Assembly (NCBI GenBank): GCA_003550325.1
Contig: QKWP01001978.1
Location: 6,948-70,947 of the forward strand
Length of the DNA: 64,000 nucleotides
Direction of reading: 5' to 3'
Source: Gigaspora rosea
Taxonomy: Eukaryota; Glomeromycota; Glomeromycetes; Diversisporales; Gigasporaceae
Shown: positions 35,621-45,018 of the stretch, piece after piece
Numbering within the stretch: position 1 is the first letter of the stretch
Layout: each line of letters begins with the position of its first letter
Made by a program: the position numbers and the translations under genes
Notes under the pieces: generated by a model
Told to the model about the DNA's origin: nothing
The model's database searches: none
Seen by the model: the letters and a program-made list of their open reading frames with translations, nothing else

Positions 35621-36144
35621 TTACTTAGATATATGTCTGAGTTTTTATTCTTAGCATTAGATTTAAAAAAATGAAATTTCTTTTAGTATTGTAAAAAGTT
35701 TCTATTAAATTTAATAAAGATAAAAGCAAGGTCTCACCTTAACATTTAAAAAAAAAAAAAAGTAATATAGTATTATAATATGATTGTAAAAAAGGTGATT
35801 GTATAGAGGGTTGACTGTATTGGCATTAGAATAGTATTTGAATATAACATATTAGTTTTTTTAATTTAAACATTTAAATACCAATATTTTATAACCCAAT
35901 GATCAAAATCAAATGATTTTTGTACTATTCAAATTGTCTCAATGAGATGATTCAAATGGTACAAAAATTATTTAGTTTGGGCTGATAGGTTATAAGTTAT
36001 AGCAAATCTGCTACAATATTTATATCTACTACAATACCTATAATCACTTTATATTAAAAATTAAAAATTTGGCACTTTATATATAAATATTAGCTAACTT
36101 TTCAAAAAAAAATATTTTATACTATTTTTTTCAATTTTTGCATT

Positions 36145-36335
36145 TATTAGCCATTGGGTTGCTATTATCTGTCCCAGGCCATAATCTGAGTTAAATATCT
36201 GACCCATCAAGTTACTATTATCTGATTCAGGTTATAGTTCAGGTTAAATATCTAACCTATTAGGTCACTATTATCTAATCTGGATTAAATATTTGACCTG
36301 TTGGGTCACTATTATCTGATTCAGATCATAGTTTA
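36145..36335. repeat. ~55-bp tandem repeat
   Basis: Three and a half units of GGTCACTATTATCTGATTCA plus GGTTAAATATCTGACC. Confidence 0.65.
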
Positions 36336-36761
36336 ATTAATTATATAGAATAAATTTTTATTTATAATACAAAATAAATTTATTATATTAATTCAATATA
36401 TTCAAAGAAAATATATATATAATATTTTGTTCTGAAAGTTTTAGTTTAGATTATCAAAACTTTGGTATATAGAGAGCCAAATTAGAGAAAAATGACTGTA
36501 TAATGTAAGACTTTGGCTTATTTCTTTTTCTCTCTAAAATATTACATAATATTTTGTTACTACTCTAACAAAATTGTAGTTTAGACTAAAAGCAACAATT
36601 TGTAAAACAAATTTTTTTAAAGTTATTTGTTCTTAAATTATAAGTATTTTTATATTTTATATATAAAAAATGAATATCCATACTGTACTAATTTATTATA
36701 GTAATAGTTTTTATATTAAAACAAACTAAATAGAAAATATATAAGTTAAATTATTACTATA

Positions 36762-38099
36762 GGTCATCTTATCACTTCTGACATATCATATATTAATATA
36801 GCAAGTTAAAAATATTTATAAATAATATTTTATTTAATTATTGTTATTTTAAATATATCTTTTGGGAAAGTATATATTATAATATCAAGCTACAAATATA
36901 AATTTATTGTATAAAAATAAAATATTTTTTATTGTTAATTTATATATTAAAAAATAGAATATTTCTAATTTACACCACAGGTGATTATCACCTATAGTCA
37001 ATTTGCTAATTAAAATTCAGGATCAGGTGTAACATGTAAATCAATCTTTGTGTAACAAAAACAAAGAAATTTTTAAAAAATTGCTAAAATTGCTTCTAGC
37101 CTAAAAACTTGCTTATAAACCTACTTTTTTTTATGCAAAAAAAAAAATTCCTTGTAAAATTTTGGTATAAACTATGTCCTCTTGCCCCATCCCAGTTCTT
37201 ACCCTTACCCTAATATTAAAAAAATTTAACTTTTACTTAATAAAATTGTTTGTTTTTATTTATTTATTACAGGTGATAATCACCTGTGGTGAACATTAGT
37301 TAATTTCTAAAAAATAATAGATACTTTATATATTTATAAATTGTTGTATTTTTTTTATTATTATACAAACTATATTTTTTTATAAAAAAAAATAATTCTA
37401 GTAATATTTTTGTATATATAATAAAAATTTTATAAAATTCAAAATATTTGTTATTAATATAGTTTATAGGTTAAAAACTAGTAAATAAAATAAATATACT
37501 AATGTTTAATATAATATATACTTATATGACAAATTAATAAAATTTATAATCAATAAATTTTTAGTTAATATCAGTTTAAAATTAGAGTTTAAAGGATTAT
37601 TTTATATATATTAATATATGCATATAAAATTTTTAAAATTTAAAAATATATTGATTTTTTAACTTTTTTAATCTAAAATAGATATTATTTTTACTATATA
37701 AAATAGTAGTAAATTAGTTTAAATTAGTATTATAAATTATACTATAACTTTTTTTTCTACATAATAACTTTATTTGAAATTTTGCAGATTTGTTCTTGAT
37801 AGTTACACCAAGACACTTGCGAATTATTACAAAAATATACTTATTTTGATTGGGTAAATTTTTAAAATACTAGAAATTTTAATTTTTTAATTTTTTTTAT
37901 TTTAAAAATTAAACAATTTTAAAAATTTTTTAAAAAATATTAAATTAATAATTTATAGAATTTTTTTTATAAATAAATTATATATATGCTTAATATTATA
38001 TATAATTTTTTTTAAAAATTTTAATTCATAAAAATCAAAACTTTGTTATATAATAACTTTGAACTATTAATTTTTTCGTCCAGAAGTGATGAGATTACC
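36762..38099. mobile_element. large TIR element, copy 1
   Basis: Ends GGTCATCTTATCACTTCTG and the inverse CAGAAGTGATGAGATTACC. The core of about 1.0 kb aligns along its length with 38234-39806 (for example AAGCTACAAATATAAATTTA and TATAAAATAGTAGTAAATTA). No ORF. It contains the MITE 36974-37303. Confidence 0.65.
36974..37303. mobile_element. TIR MITE inside copy 1, CACCACAGGTGATTATCACC family
   Basis: 330 bp with ends CACCACAGGTGATTATCACC and GGTGATAATCACCTGTGGTG. Each end can also fold on itself (AGGTGAT/ATCACCT). The interior holds the AAAATTTTGGTATAAACTAT...CCCTAA block; a worn relative is at about 53170-53350. Confidence 0.75.
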
Positions 38100-38397
38100 C
38101 ATAGTTAGATATAAAATCTACTACTCTTTAAAAGACTCTAAATAATCTATGTGAGCTTATATTTGGATATCATAGTAAATTTTTTTTTGTTAGTATTTTT
38201 ATTTTGGTATATATTAGCTATATTTCAAATATAGGCCGTCTCATTAATGGTGATACATCACTTATTAATATAGAAAGTCAAAAATATTTATAAATAATAG
38301 TTTGTTTAATTATTGTTATTTTAAATATATCTATTAGGAAAGCATATATTATAATATCAAGCTACAAATATAAATTTATTGTATATAAATTAAATAT

Positions 38398-38443
38398 ATA
38401 TATATATATTTTTTTTTTTTTAAATATTAAAGGTGAGACCTTG
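38398..38443 (-). mobile_element. extremely truncated copy of the retroposon family
   Basis: Only the 3' end survives (AAGGTCTCACCTTTAATATT plus A tail on the minus strand), flanked by a 13-bp TSD ATAAATTAAATAT (38385-38397, 38444-38456). Copy 1 of the host element shows the empty site near 36927-36940. Confidence 0.7.
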
Positions 38444-38485
38444 ATAAATTAAATATTTTTTATTATTAATTTATATATTGAACTG

Positions 38486-39001
38486 GACTAGACGGTGTCC
38501 TATGCACATTGTGCCCCCTATTTTGATATCTCAAAATTTAACTAGGGCAACCCCTGTTGCACTTTCAACAAAAAATGATCCTCTCGCAATTCTGTACTAA
38601 TTTTGATTCTAACTCTAACCCTAACCCTAATTCTAGGCGGAATTAATTATTAGTACATTAGGGGTAGTGTTCCACATGAACCGGACCGGGCAGGTATTTT
38701 TAAAGATCCGAATCCGGTCCGGGATCCAAGTTATGGATCCGGATCTGGTCTGTCTCTAAAAAAAAACTTCTCTAGAAAAAAATATTGCCCTTTATATCTC
38801 TCTAATAACTCTGCTCATCTTTTATGTCACTTTTTTTTACCTACATTATGAACATTTTTGACCAAACAGAAAAGCTAACTTATGTTTCAGACCGGACTGG
38901 GCAGATCTTAATAAAGATCCGGATTCGGTCCGGTATACGGACCGGACCAGACCCGGACTGGACCCAGATCTGGGCACAAAATGCACAGGGGCACCATTTA
39001 G
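38486..39001. mobile_element. TIR element with GGACCGGACC blocks
   Basis: Ends GGACTAGACGGTGTCC then TATGCACATTGTGCCCC at the left and GGGCACAAAATGCACA then GGGGCACCATTTAG at the right, inverted with mismatches. Inside are ACCCTAACCC, GGACCGG/CCGGTCC phrases in both orientations (38680-38750, 38890-38970) and no convincing ORF. The open stretch 38824-39024 reads through these repeats. Confidence 0.6.
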
Positions 39002-39837
39002 ATTTTTTCTATATATTTATATAATAATAGATAGTTTATACATTTATTAAATTTTAATTTTTTTTTATTATACAAACTATATTTTTTTATATAAAAAAAA
39101 ATAAACCTGATAATATTCTATATATATAATAAAATTTTTATAAAATTTAAAATATTTTTTATTAATATAGTTTATAGGCTAAAGGCTAGTAAATAAAATA
39201 AATATATAAATTTTTAGTATAATATATGCTTATATGACAAATTAATAAAATATAATTAATAAATTTTTAGTTGATATCAGTTTAAAATTAGAATTTAAAG
39301 GATTATTTTATATATATATATATGTATATAAAATTCTTAAAATCTAAAAATATATAGATTTTTAACTTTTTTTAATCTAAAAAATAAGCATTATTTTTAC
39401 TATATAAAATAGTAGTAAATTAGTTTAAATTAGTATTATAAATTGTACTATAACTTTTTTTTCTACATAATAACCTTATTTGAAATTTTGCAAATTTGTT
39501 CTTAATAGTTACACCAAGTCACTTGCGTAGTAGCACAGAAATATACTTGATTTTAATTGGATAAATTTTAAAAATACTAAAAATTTTAATTTTTTTAATT
39601 TTTTTATTTTAAAAATCAAGCAACTTTAAAATTTTTTTAAAAATTATTAAATCAATAATTAATAGAATTTTTTTTATAAATAGATTATATATATGCTTTA
39701 ATATTATATATATATTTTTTAAAATTTTAATTCTTAAAAAATTAAAAGTTTATTATATAGAAACTTTAAAGTATTAATTTCATGTATTGCCATTAATGAG
39801 ATTACCAATATTAAAAAAGAATTTTAGTATAATATTC

Positions 39838-39970
39838 TCTAAAAAAAAAACAAAAAAAAACACAACTACATTCTCTAAAAAAAAAAAAAAAAAAAAAAAT
39901 GCCATTTTCTAAAAACATTTTCTAAAAAAAAAAAAAAACTGAACTACATTCTTTAAAAAAAAAAAATCTC
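39838..39970. repeat. A-rich tract with ACATTCTCTAAAAAA units
   Basis: Runs of up to about 20 A separated by repeated ACATT(C)T(C/T)TAAAAA; probably a worn tandem of retroposon tails. Confidence 0.6.
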
Positions 39971-40112
39971 TATAAAAAATATTACTTTATATTTTTTATT
40001 AGCACATTTTAAATATAAAATTTATAAAACATATCCTATTAGCATTATTTTAAATATAACCTTTTCTCATTAGCTGTTTTTAAATATAATTTTTTTATTT
40101 AATACCTACTTT

Positions 40113-40450
40113 TTAAATATAATTTTTTTTTAAAAAAGGGCCTATATTAGAAATTTTTTAAATATAATTTTATATAAATTGTTTAGGGCCCTCTTTTTAG
40201 TATATAGCCCAAATATAAATTTTGTAAAATTTTATTATATAAAATAAGTATAATTTTGTATTTTGATATATTATTGTATTTTTAAATATAATTTTTTTTT
40301 AAAAAAGGGCCTATATTAGAAATTTTTTAAATATAATTTTATATAAATTGTTTAGGGCCCTCTTTTTAGTATATAGCCCAAATATAAATTTTGTAAAATT
40401 TTATTATATAAAATAAGTATAATTTTGTATTTTGATATATTATTGTATTT
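40113..40450. repeat. 169-bp exact tandem duplication
   Basis: The block containing GGGCCTATATTAGAAATTTT and GGGCCCTCTTTTTAGTATAT occurs twice with period 169 (40138 and 40307) and appears identical. Recent duplication or assembly artefact. Confidence 0.85.
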
Positions 40451-40564
40451 GCTAGAACATGTTATAAAATATATATATATAAAATTAGTTCAAGTTTTTG
40501 TATTAAAAATTTTATTAAGTATTTAAGAATTACTTTATATTAATATATTTTTACTTTGGAGATA

Positions 40565-41045
40565 GGATTGCAACCAGAGGAAAGAAAGCAAACTAGAGAA
40601 AAGAAACTAGAAAAGGAATGGAAAGAGTACTAGAGTTAGATAAACTTTGCAAAGGCAGAAGTAAATAACAGTAATGGTTGCAAGTAACCCCCAACTGCAA
40701 ATATAAGCCTTAGTGAATATATAAGTTACTGAAGTATAGATAATATCTGTGTGAAACAGGAAACACTTTACCAAGTTTTTTACAAGGATAAATTAGTCCT
40801 AAGAATGTAGTACAGAATCTGAAGCTGTGTTTTAATAATACAGATAAACTGGCAGTAGGCAAGGATTAAAGAGTTTAAATAAGCAATACTAGTATATAGA
40901 TTGCAGATATAGTAGCTAGTGTAGAACCTTTAATTGGCTGCTTAAATAAGCAACCAAAAATTGCAAGTATAGCTAGTTGTACTCTTGTTAATTTACAAAT
41001 ATAGATAGTCCTCTATTTAGATACTATGATTCAATAAATCCTAAA
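40565..41045 (+). mobile_element. retroposon-like element, + copy
   Basis: From GATTGCAACCAGAGG to TTCAATAAATCCTAAAAAAA, ending A-rich. The middle block (GTAGCTAGTGTAGAACCTTT, GGCAGTAGGCAAGGAT, AAACAGGAAACACTTTACC) recurs inverted at 41145-41510. The head block (GCAACCAGAGGAAAGAAAGC, GAACTTTGCAAAGGCA-type) matches part of the retroposon body at 53750-53850. No ORF. TSD not resolved because both flanks are AT repeats. Confidence 0.55.
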
Positions 41046-41144
41046 AAAAACCAAAATTCTCAAGTGGAACAAAAATATATATATATATATATATATTACT
41101 TTTATTTTTTTTTTTTACTAAAGTGTCTGTCTTGGGACTTAGAA

Positions 41145-41510
41145 AATTTTATTCAAAATATTAGAGTCATCAGTGTCCCTTTAGAGGGCCACTAGCATTT
41201 GTTACATTGACGAGGATACAACTAGTCATATCTGTAACTTTTGGTTGCCTATTTCTGTATTTAAGTAGCCACCTGAAGGTTCTATACTAGCTACTATACC
41301 TGCAACCCACATACTGGCATTGCCTATTTAAACCCTCTAATCTCTGTTCCTCCTGCCAACCCATCTTGTATCACTAAAACATGTCCATTATATAAATTAG
41401 TTAGCCAGTTTCAGATACTTATCCACTGTCCTTAGGACCCAGCCAGATATTCCTAGTTCTGTTATCCTTGGTGAAAAACTTGGTAGAGCAGTACCTGTTC
41501 CCATTTCAGG
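41145..41510 (-). mobile_element. retroposon-like element, - copy
   Basis: Inverse of 40565-41045, less AT-shifted. On the minus strand it carries GTACTGCTCTACCAAGTTTT, GGCAATGCCAGTATGTGGGT and ATAGTAGCTAGTATAGAACC. Confidence 0.6.
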
Positions 41511-41519
41511 TATTTACCT

Positions 41520-42150
41520 ATACTATATTTACTTTTTTTATAAATTACAAATAATTATACTTAGTAAATTTATTAAAGTTTATTTGTTAAATTTAAAGCT
41601 TTTAAGCTCAAAGGTTACCTACCTTATTTGAACCAATATTTACCAATATTTATAAAAATATAAGATAATACAAATATAGTATATTCTTTAAACTATAAGC
41701 AAATTCAAACAAATTTGTTTAAAATATTGCAATAAATATGCTTATGATCTACTTTTTTTAAAACTTAAAATATTTAATTAAATTTTTTTGATAATATTTA
41801 AAATAAGAATTATATTATAGTATTATTTAATTTTATATTACAAAAAAAACTTAAGTTGGTTATAAGCTAAAAATAGACAAATTAAAAAAAATTTAAACCA
41901 AAAAAATTATTTACTAATTTTTAGTAAATTTTATAAATACTAGTTTTAGATTTATAGTTCTTAATAGAATATTATAGTTTATATAAAGAATAACAACTTT
42001 TATTATTGTATCTTTAGTAATTTCTTTATAAAAATTAAGATTTGATATATAAAAAATTTAAGAAAATCTAAAAAAAAATTTATAATAAAAATTTTAAAAC
42101 AAAAACTTTAAACTTTTATAACTTTAATTGATAATCTGCCTATCAACTAG
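41520..42150. other. AT-rich, no gene seen
   Basis: No ORF, no clear repeat boundaries. Confidence 0.4.
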
Positions 42151-42154
42151 AGAA

Positions 42155-42340
42155 TGGCGAAATGTAGTGTGCTTCCATCTAAAAGTTTTTTTTCTTACTA
42201 AGTTAACGATACATGTCCACTAATTGAAATTTGTAGAGCTTGTCGAGGCACATCTAATGGTGGTTAGATCATCCAAATCGGCCCAGTGGATGGCGAGTTA
42301 TCGTCAAAAAACGATTGGCTGACTATATAAAAATCTGTGA
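42155..42340. repeat. half copy of the palindromic element at 42895
   Basis: GCGAAATGTAGTGTGCTTCC through TGGTTAGATCATCCAAATCG to GATTGGCTGACTATATAAAA parallels 42842-43015, including bases outside the palindrome. The right arm is absent. Confidence 0.65.
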
Positions 42341-42894
42341 CGGAAATTACATATGCATATCCACCGATTTGGTTTCACCCCAAAATTAGCCAATCATGAT
42401 CGAGAATTATTTGCTATTAAACTTTATTACAAAGTGAGTTTTGACAGCAACGGTCTTTTAAACTTACTTATAATCCATAATTAAGTTGTATAGAATATTG
42501 TAATATCTACAAGTTTAATTATTAGCTGAAAGTAAATTAAAAAGGTAGTTTTTCTGAAAAGTTCTTCCGAATTTACCCTTACCCATTATACAACCGATCG
42601 TTCAATGACAAACTGATCCTTTTCTACCCGAAAATACCAATATGCTTCAACAACTAGTAATAGTGCTTCCTTTTACAGCTTGGCGTAGCTGTACTTTGAA
42701 TATTTATTGCTTATTTATCTCATATAGAGGCCAAAAAACTATTTTATTTGAAGGTTTCGTTTGTTATTCTTCACGTCACTTAATAGCAGAAGTTTGTGTA
42801 ATGGTTTATCGAAAAAAGACTGGATATGGAAAATCACTATAGGCGAAATGTGGCGTGCTTCCATCTAAAAGTTTTTTTCTTACTTAGTTAACGA

Positions 42895-43166
42895 TACATG
42901 CCACTAATTGAAAGTTGTAGAGCTTGTCGAGACGCATCTAACGGTGGTTAGATCATCCAAATCGGCCCAGTGGATGGCGAGATATCGTCGAAAAACGATT
43001 GGCCGACTATATAAAATCTCTATGTAAACAATGTTTACAGAGATTTTATATAGTCGGCCAATCATTTTTCGACGATATCTCGCCATCCATTGGGCCGATT
43101 TGGATGATCTAACCACCGTTAGATGCGTCTCGACGAGCTCTACAACTTTCAATTAGTGGGCATGTA
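42895..43166. mobile_element. near-perfect palindromic MITE
   Basis: About 272 bp, arms from TACATGCCACTAATTGAAAG to its inverse, centred near 43028 (GTAAACAATGTTTAC). The arms contain CATCCAAATCGGCCCAGTGG, a diverged form of the CATCCAAATTGGACCAGTGG block of the MITEs at 33-34 kb, so the two families are related. The minus-strand open stretch 42904-43152 simply reads the palindrome. Confidence 0.8.
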
Positions 43167-43319
43167 TTAATTTTGCCAAATATGATAAACTTTTGATCCC
43201 GTGCTTATAAGCTTTATTTTGGGTACGCATCGATATACAAAAATTTCTTTTAATATATCCGATAATACTCAATATCAAAAAGCCGAGATTATCAGATTAA
43301 TACCGGCCAAATTTTTATC

Positions 43320-44340
43320 TTTTGTCCCAGAATTACACCTGTTTTCATAAATTCTAAGTCTATTTGGTTGAAGTCGATAAGTTATTGATTATCAAAATTA
43401 TATTACTGTATTACATTCTCAATATCAACTAAATTTTTGTATCATGCATATTGGATAAAGCAAAAATTTAATAAAGGTGTTGAAAAACTGTTATTGCCAA
43501 TTAATAGATCTTCACTAAAAAAAGTTTTGAACATAAGTTGAACTTTCTTAATAAACATATAAGCAGCTTTGAATTTAAATGATCTATAAATAAAACCAAA
43601 ATTTTTTACTTCAAGGTCATTTTGTGAATCTTTTTGTTATATAATTAGCTTTGGCAACTTATAGTATAGTGAACTTGTTTATTGATATATATCTATTCAA
43701 AAATCAAATAAGAAATTTTTGAAAATGTGCCTTTTTAATACGAAATACTCATATTATACGAGTAGGCATTAAAAAAAAAAAGTTAAATACTATCAGGAGT
43801 TTGTCAACTGGCTCGAAAAAAAAATGCAATACAACTTGAAATAAGAGATCAAGAATTTATTACCTGTTAATACCCAAGTATTTAGCAATTATTCTAACTG
43901 ACAAGCTTTCTAAGTTCTTTTCCAACGAATATGTTTTGAATAACGTACATACATTTATATACTTTGTGCAACACCGAAAAAAATGCCGGGAGGGCAATTT
44001 TTAATTAAATAGTCTAAAACTTCTAACTGGACATGGATTCAGGTTAGGAATATATACAGTATATATTATTAAATTGGCACCCTGGTATCTTACAAAACAC
44101 AAACAATCAAAGGGGACTTACAAAAGATCTACTAACACCAAAGTGTTTAGCAATTTCTCAAACTGATAAGCCTTCTAAATTTTTCAATTATTTGACAGCG
44201 AAAATGCTTTGAAAATATTATATTTCTGTATACAAACGGAGATATACGTTTACACCGGATTTTAAATTATATATATCAATTTGAGCTTATTATGCCGAAA
44301 TTACGATCTTATAGCTATTTTCATAAATTCTGGGACAACT
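43320..44340 (-). pseudogene. Tc1/mariner-type transposase relic
   Basis: Two minus-strand segments encode helix-turn-helix-like peptides. About 44110-44180 reads NLEGLSV, stop, EIAKHFGVSRSFV; about 43863-43925 reads KNLESLSVRIIAKYLGINR then stop. The LSV-x-E-I-A-(K)-x-(L/F)-G-(V)-(S/N)-R pattern is the N-terminal DNA-binding helix-turn-helix of Tc1/mariner/IS630-type transposases. Possible ends with GTCCCAGAATT lie at 43323 and near 44320. No DDE/D core remains. The doubling of the motif suggests a duplicated or nested relic. Confidence 0.5.
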
Positions 44341-44482
44341 GATAAAAATTGATCAGCCGAATTCGAAAAGTGAATTCGGTATTATCGAATTACTGTAATA
44401 CCGAAAATCCAATTCAGATAACAAAAACTTATTGAATTCGGCCGAAATAATTTTTATTAGATGTCCCAGAATTTATGAAAAC
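44319..44482. mobile_element. MITE, TTTTCATAAATTCTGGGACA family
   Basis: Ends TTTTCATAAATTCTGGGACA and its inverse, and inner CCGAATTCG dyads. The same terminal phrase occurs at 43323-43356 and 44513-44540, linking it to the adjacent transposase relic as the possible mobiliser. Confidence 0.65.
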
Positions 44483-44574
44483 AGCGAATCGGCCGAAAAA
44501 TTATACGGTTATTTTATCAGTTGTCCCAGAATTTATGATAATAAAAGTAAAATTTAAGCATAATTGCGTCCGAA

Positions 44575-44700
44575 AACATATTCGGCATCTGAAAACATAT
44601 TCGGCATCCGAAAATATTTTCGGCAGCCGACGACATCCGAAATTCGGCAGCCGAAATTATTTACGGCTTAGGCTGCCTAAAATATTTTCATTTACGGCAA
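44575..44700. repeat. CCGAAAATATTTTCGGCAG palindromic repeats, array 1
   Basis: Tandem units such as CATCCGAAAATATTTTCGGC and GGCAGCCGAAATTATTTACG. Each unit is itself a short dyad. A second array is at 63810-63935. Confidence 0.65.
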
Positions 44701-45018
44701 GCTAAAAATAATTTAGACACCCATGTATAGTCCCAATGGCGTGCACTTAGAGAGGTTTGACTGTATAACGAGAATTGACTTTTATAAATATTTACGCAGG
44801 GGTTTTTTTTATTTAACACAAAATAAATTTATAAATTATGCAAAAAATTTTGATCGAAAGATTAACATTAGTTTAAGTTTAGATTCGGCACAAATTTGTT
44901 CTCTATATTTTATTTGTATTTATTCGGTTTACATTGTTTTTACATTAATTTTATATGTAAGACGATTTTTTTTTTTGTTAATAATAATTTATTGTGTTTA
45001 CATTTTAATTTTATATAA

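Larger units (their letters stand above)
35195..35761 (+). mobile_element. 5'-truncated copy of the tRNA-headed retroposon family
   Basis: Matches 58222-58393 from TAGGTTTAG(A/G)C(T/C)GCAG through AAGCAAGGTCTCACCTTAAC to poly-A, but is split by the Harbinger-like MITE at 35227-35620. An imperfect TSD, GTAATATA-x-TA, lies at 35185-35195 and 35762-35772. Confidence 0.75.
34883..35817. mobile_element. pogo/mariner-like MITE carrying nested insertions
   Basis: TA-flanked ends CAGTCAACCCCCTTTACAAC and GATTGTATAGAGGGTTGACTG. Removing the insertions inside leaves about 180 bp, the size of its relative at 21858-22035. It is the outermost layer of a four-level nest. Confidence 0.75.
38234..39806. mobile_element. 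large TIR element, copy 2
   Basis: Ends GGCCGTCTCATTAATGGTG and the inverse GCCATTAATGAGATTACC. Same orientation as copy 1, separated by about 130 bp. It contains a retroposon fragment at 38398-38443 and a TIR element at 38486-39001. Without these the core is again about 1.0 kb. Confidence 0.65.

Noticed and set aside
38605..38635. Telomeric repeat CCCTAACCC
   Set aside because: Only two units, inside a TIR element; similar TTAGGG-like phrases occur in other MITEs (22738, 51009).
42904..43152. 82-codon minus-strand ORF
   Set aside because: It reads through a near-perfect palindrome, so the peptide is a mirror artefact of the MITE.
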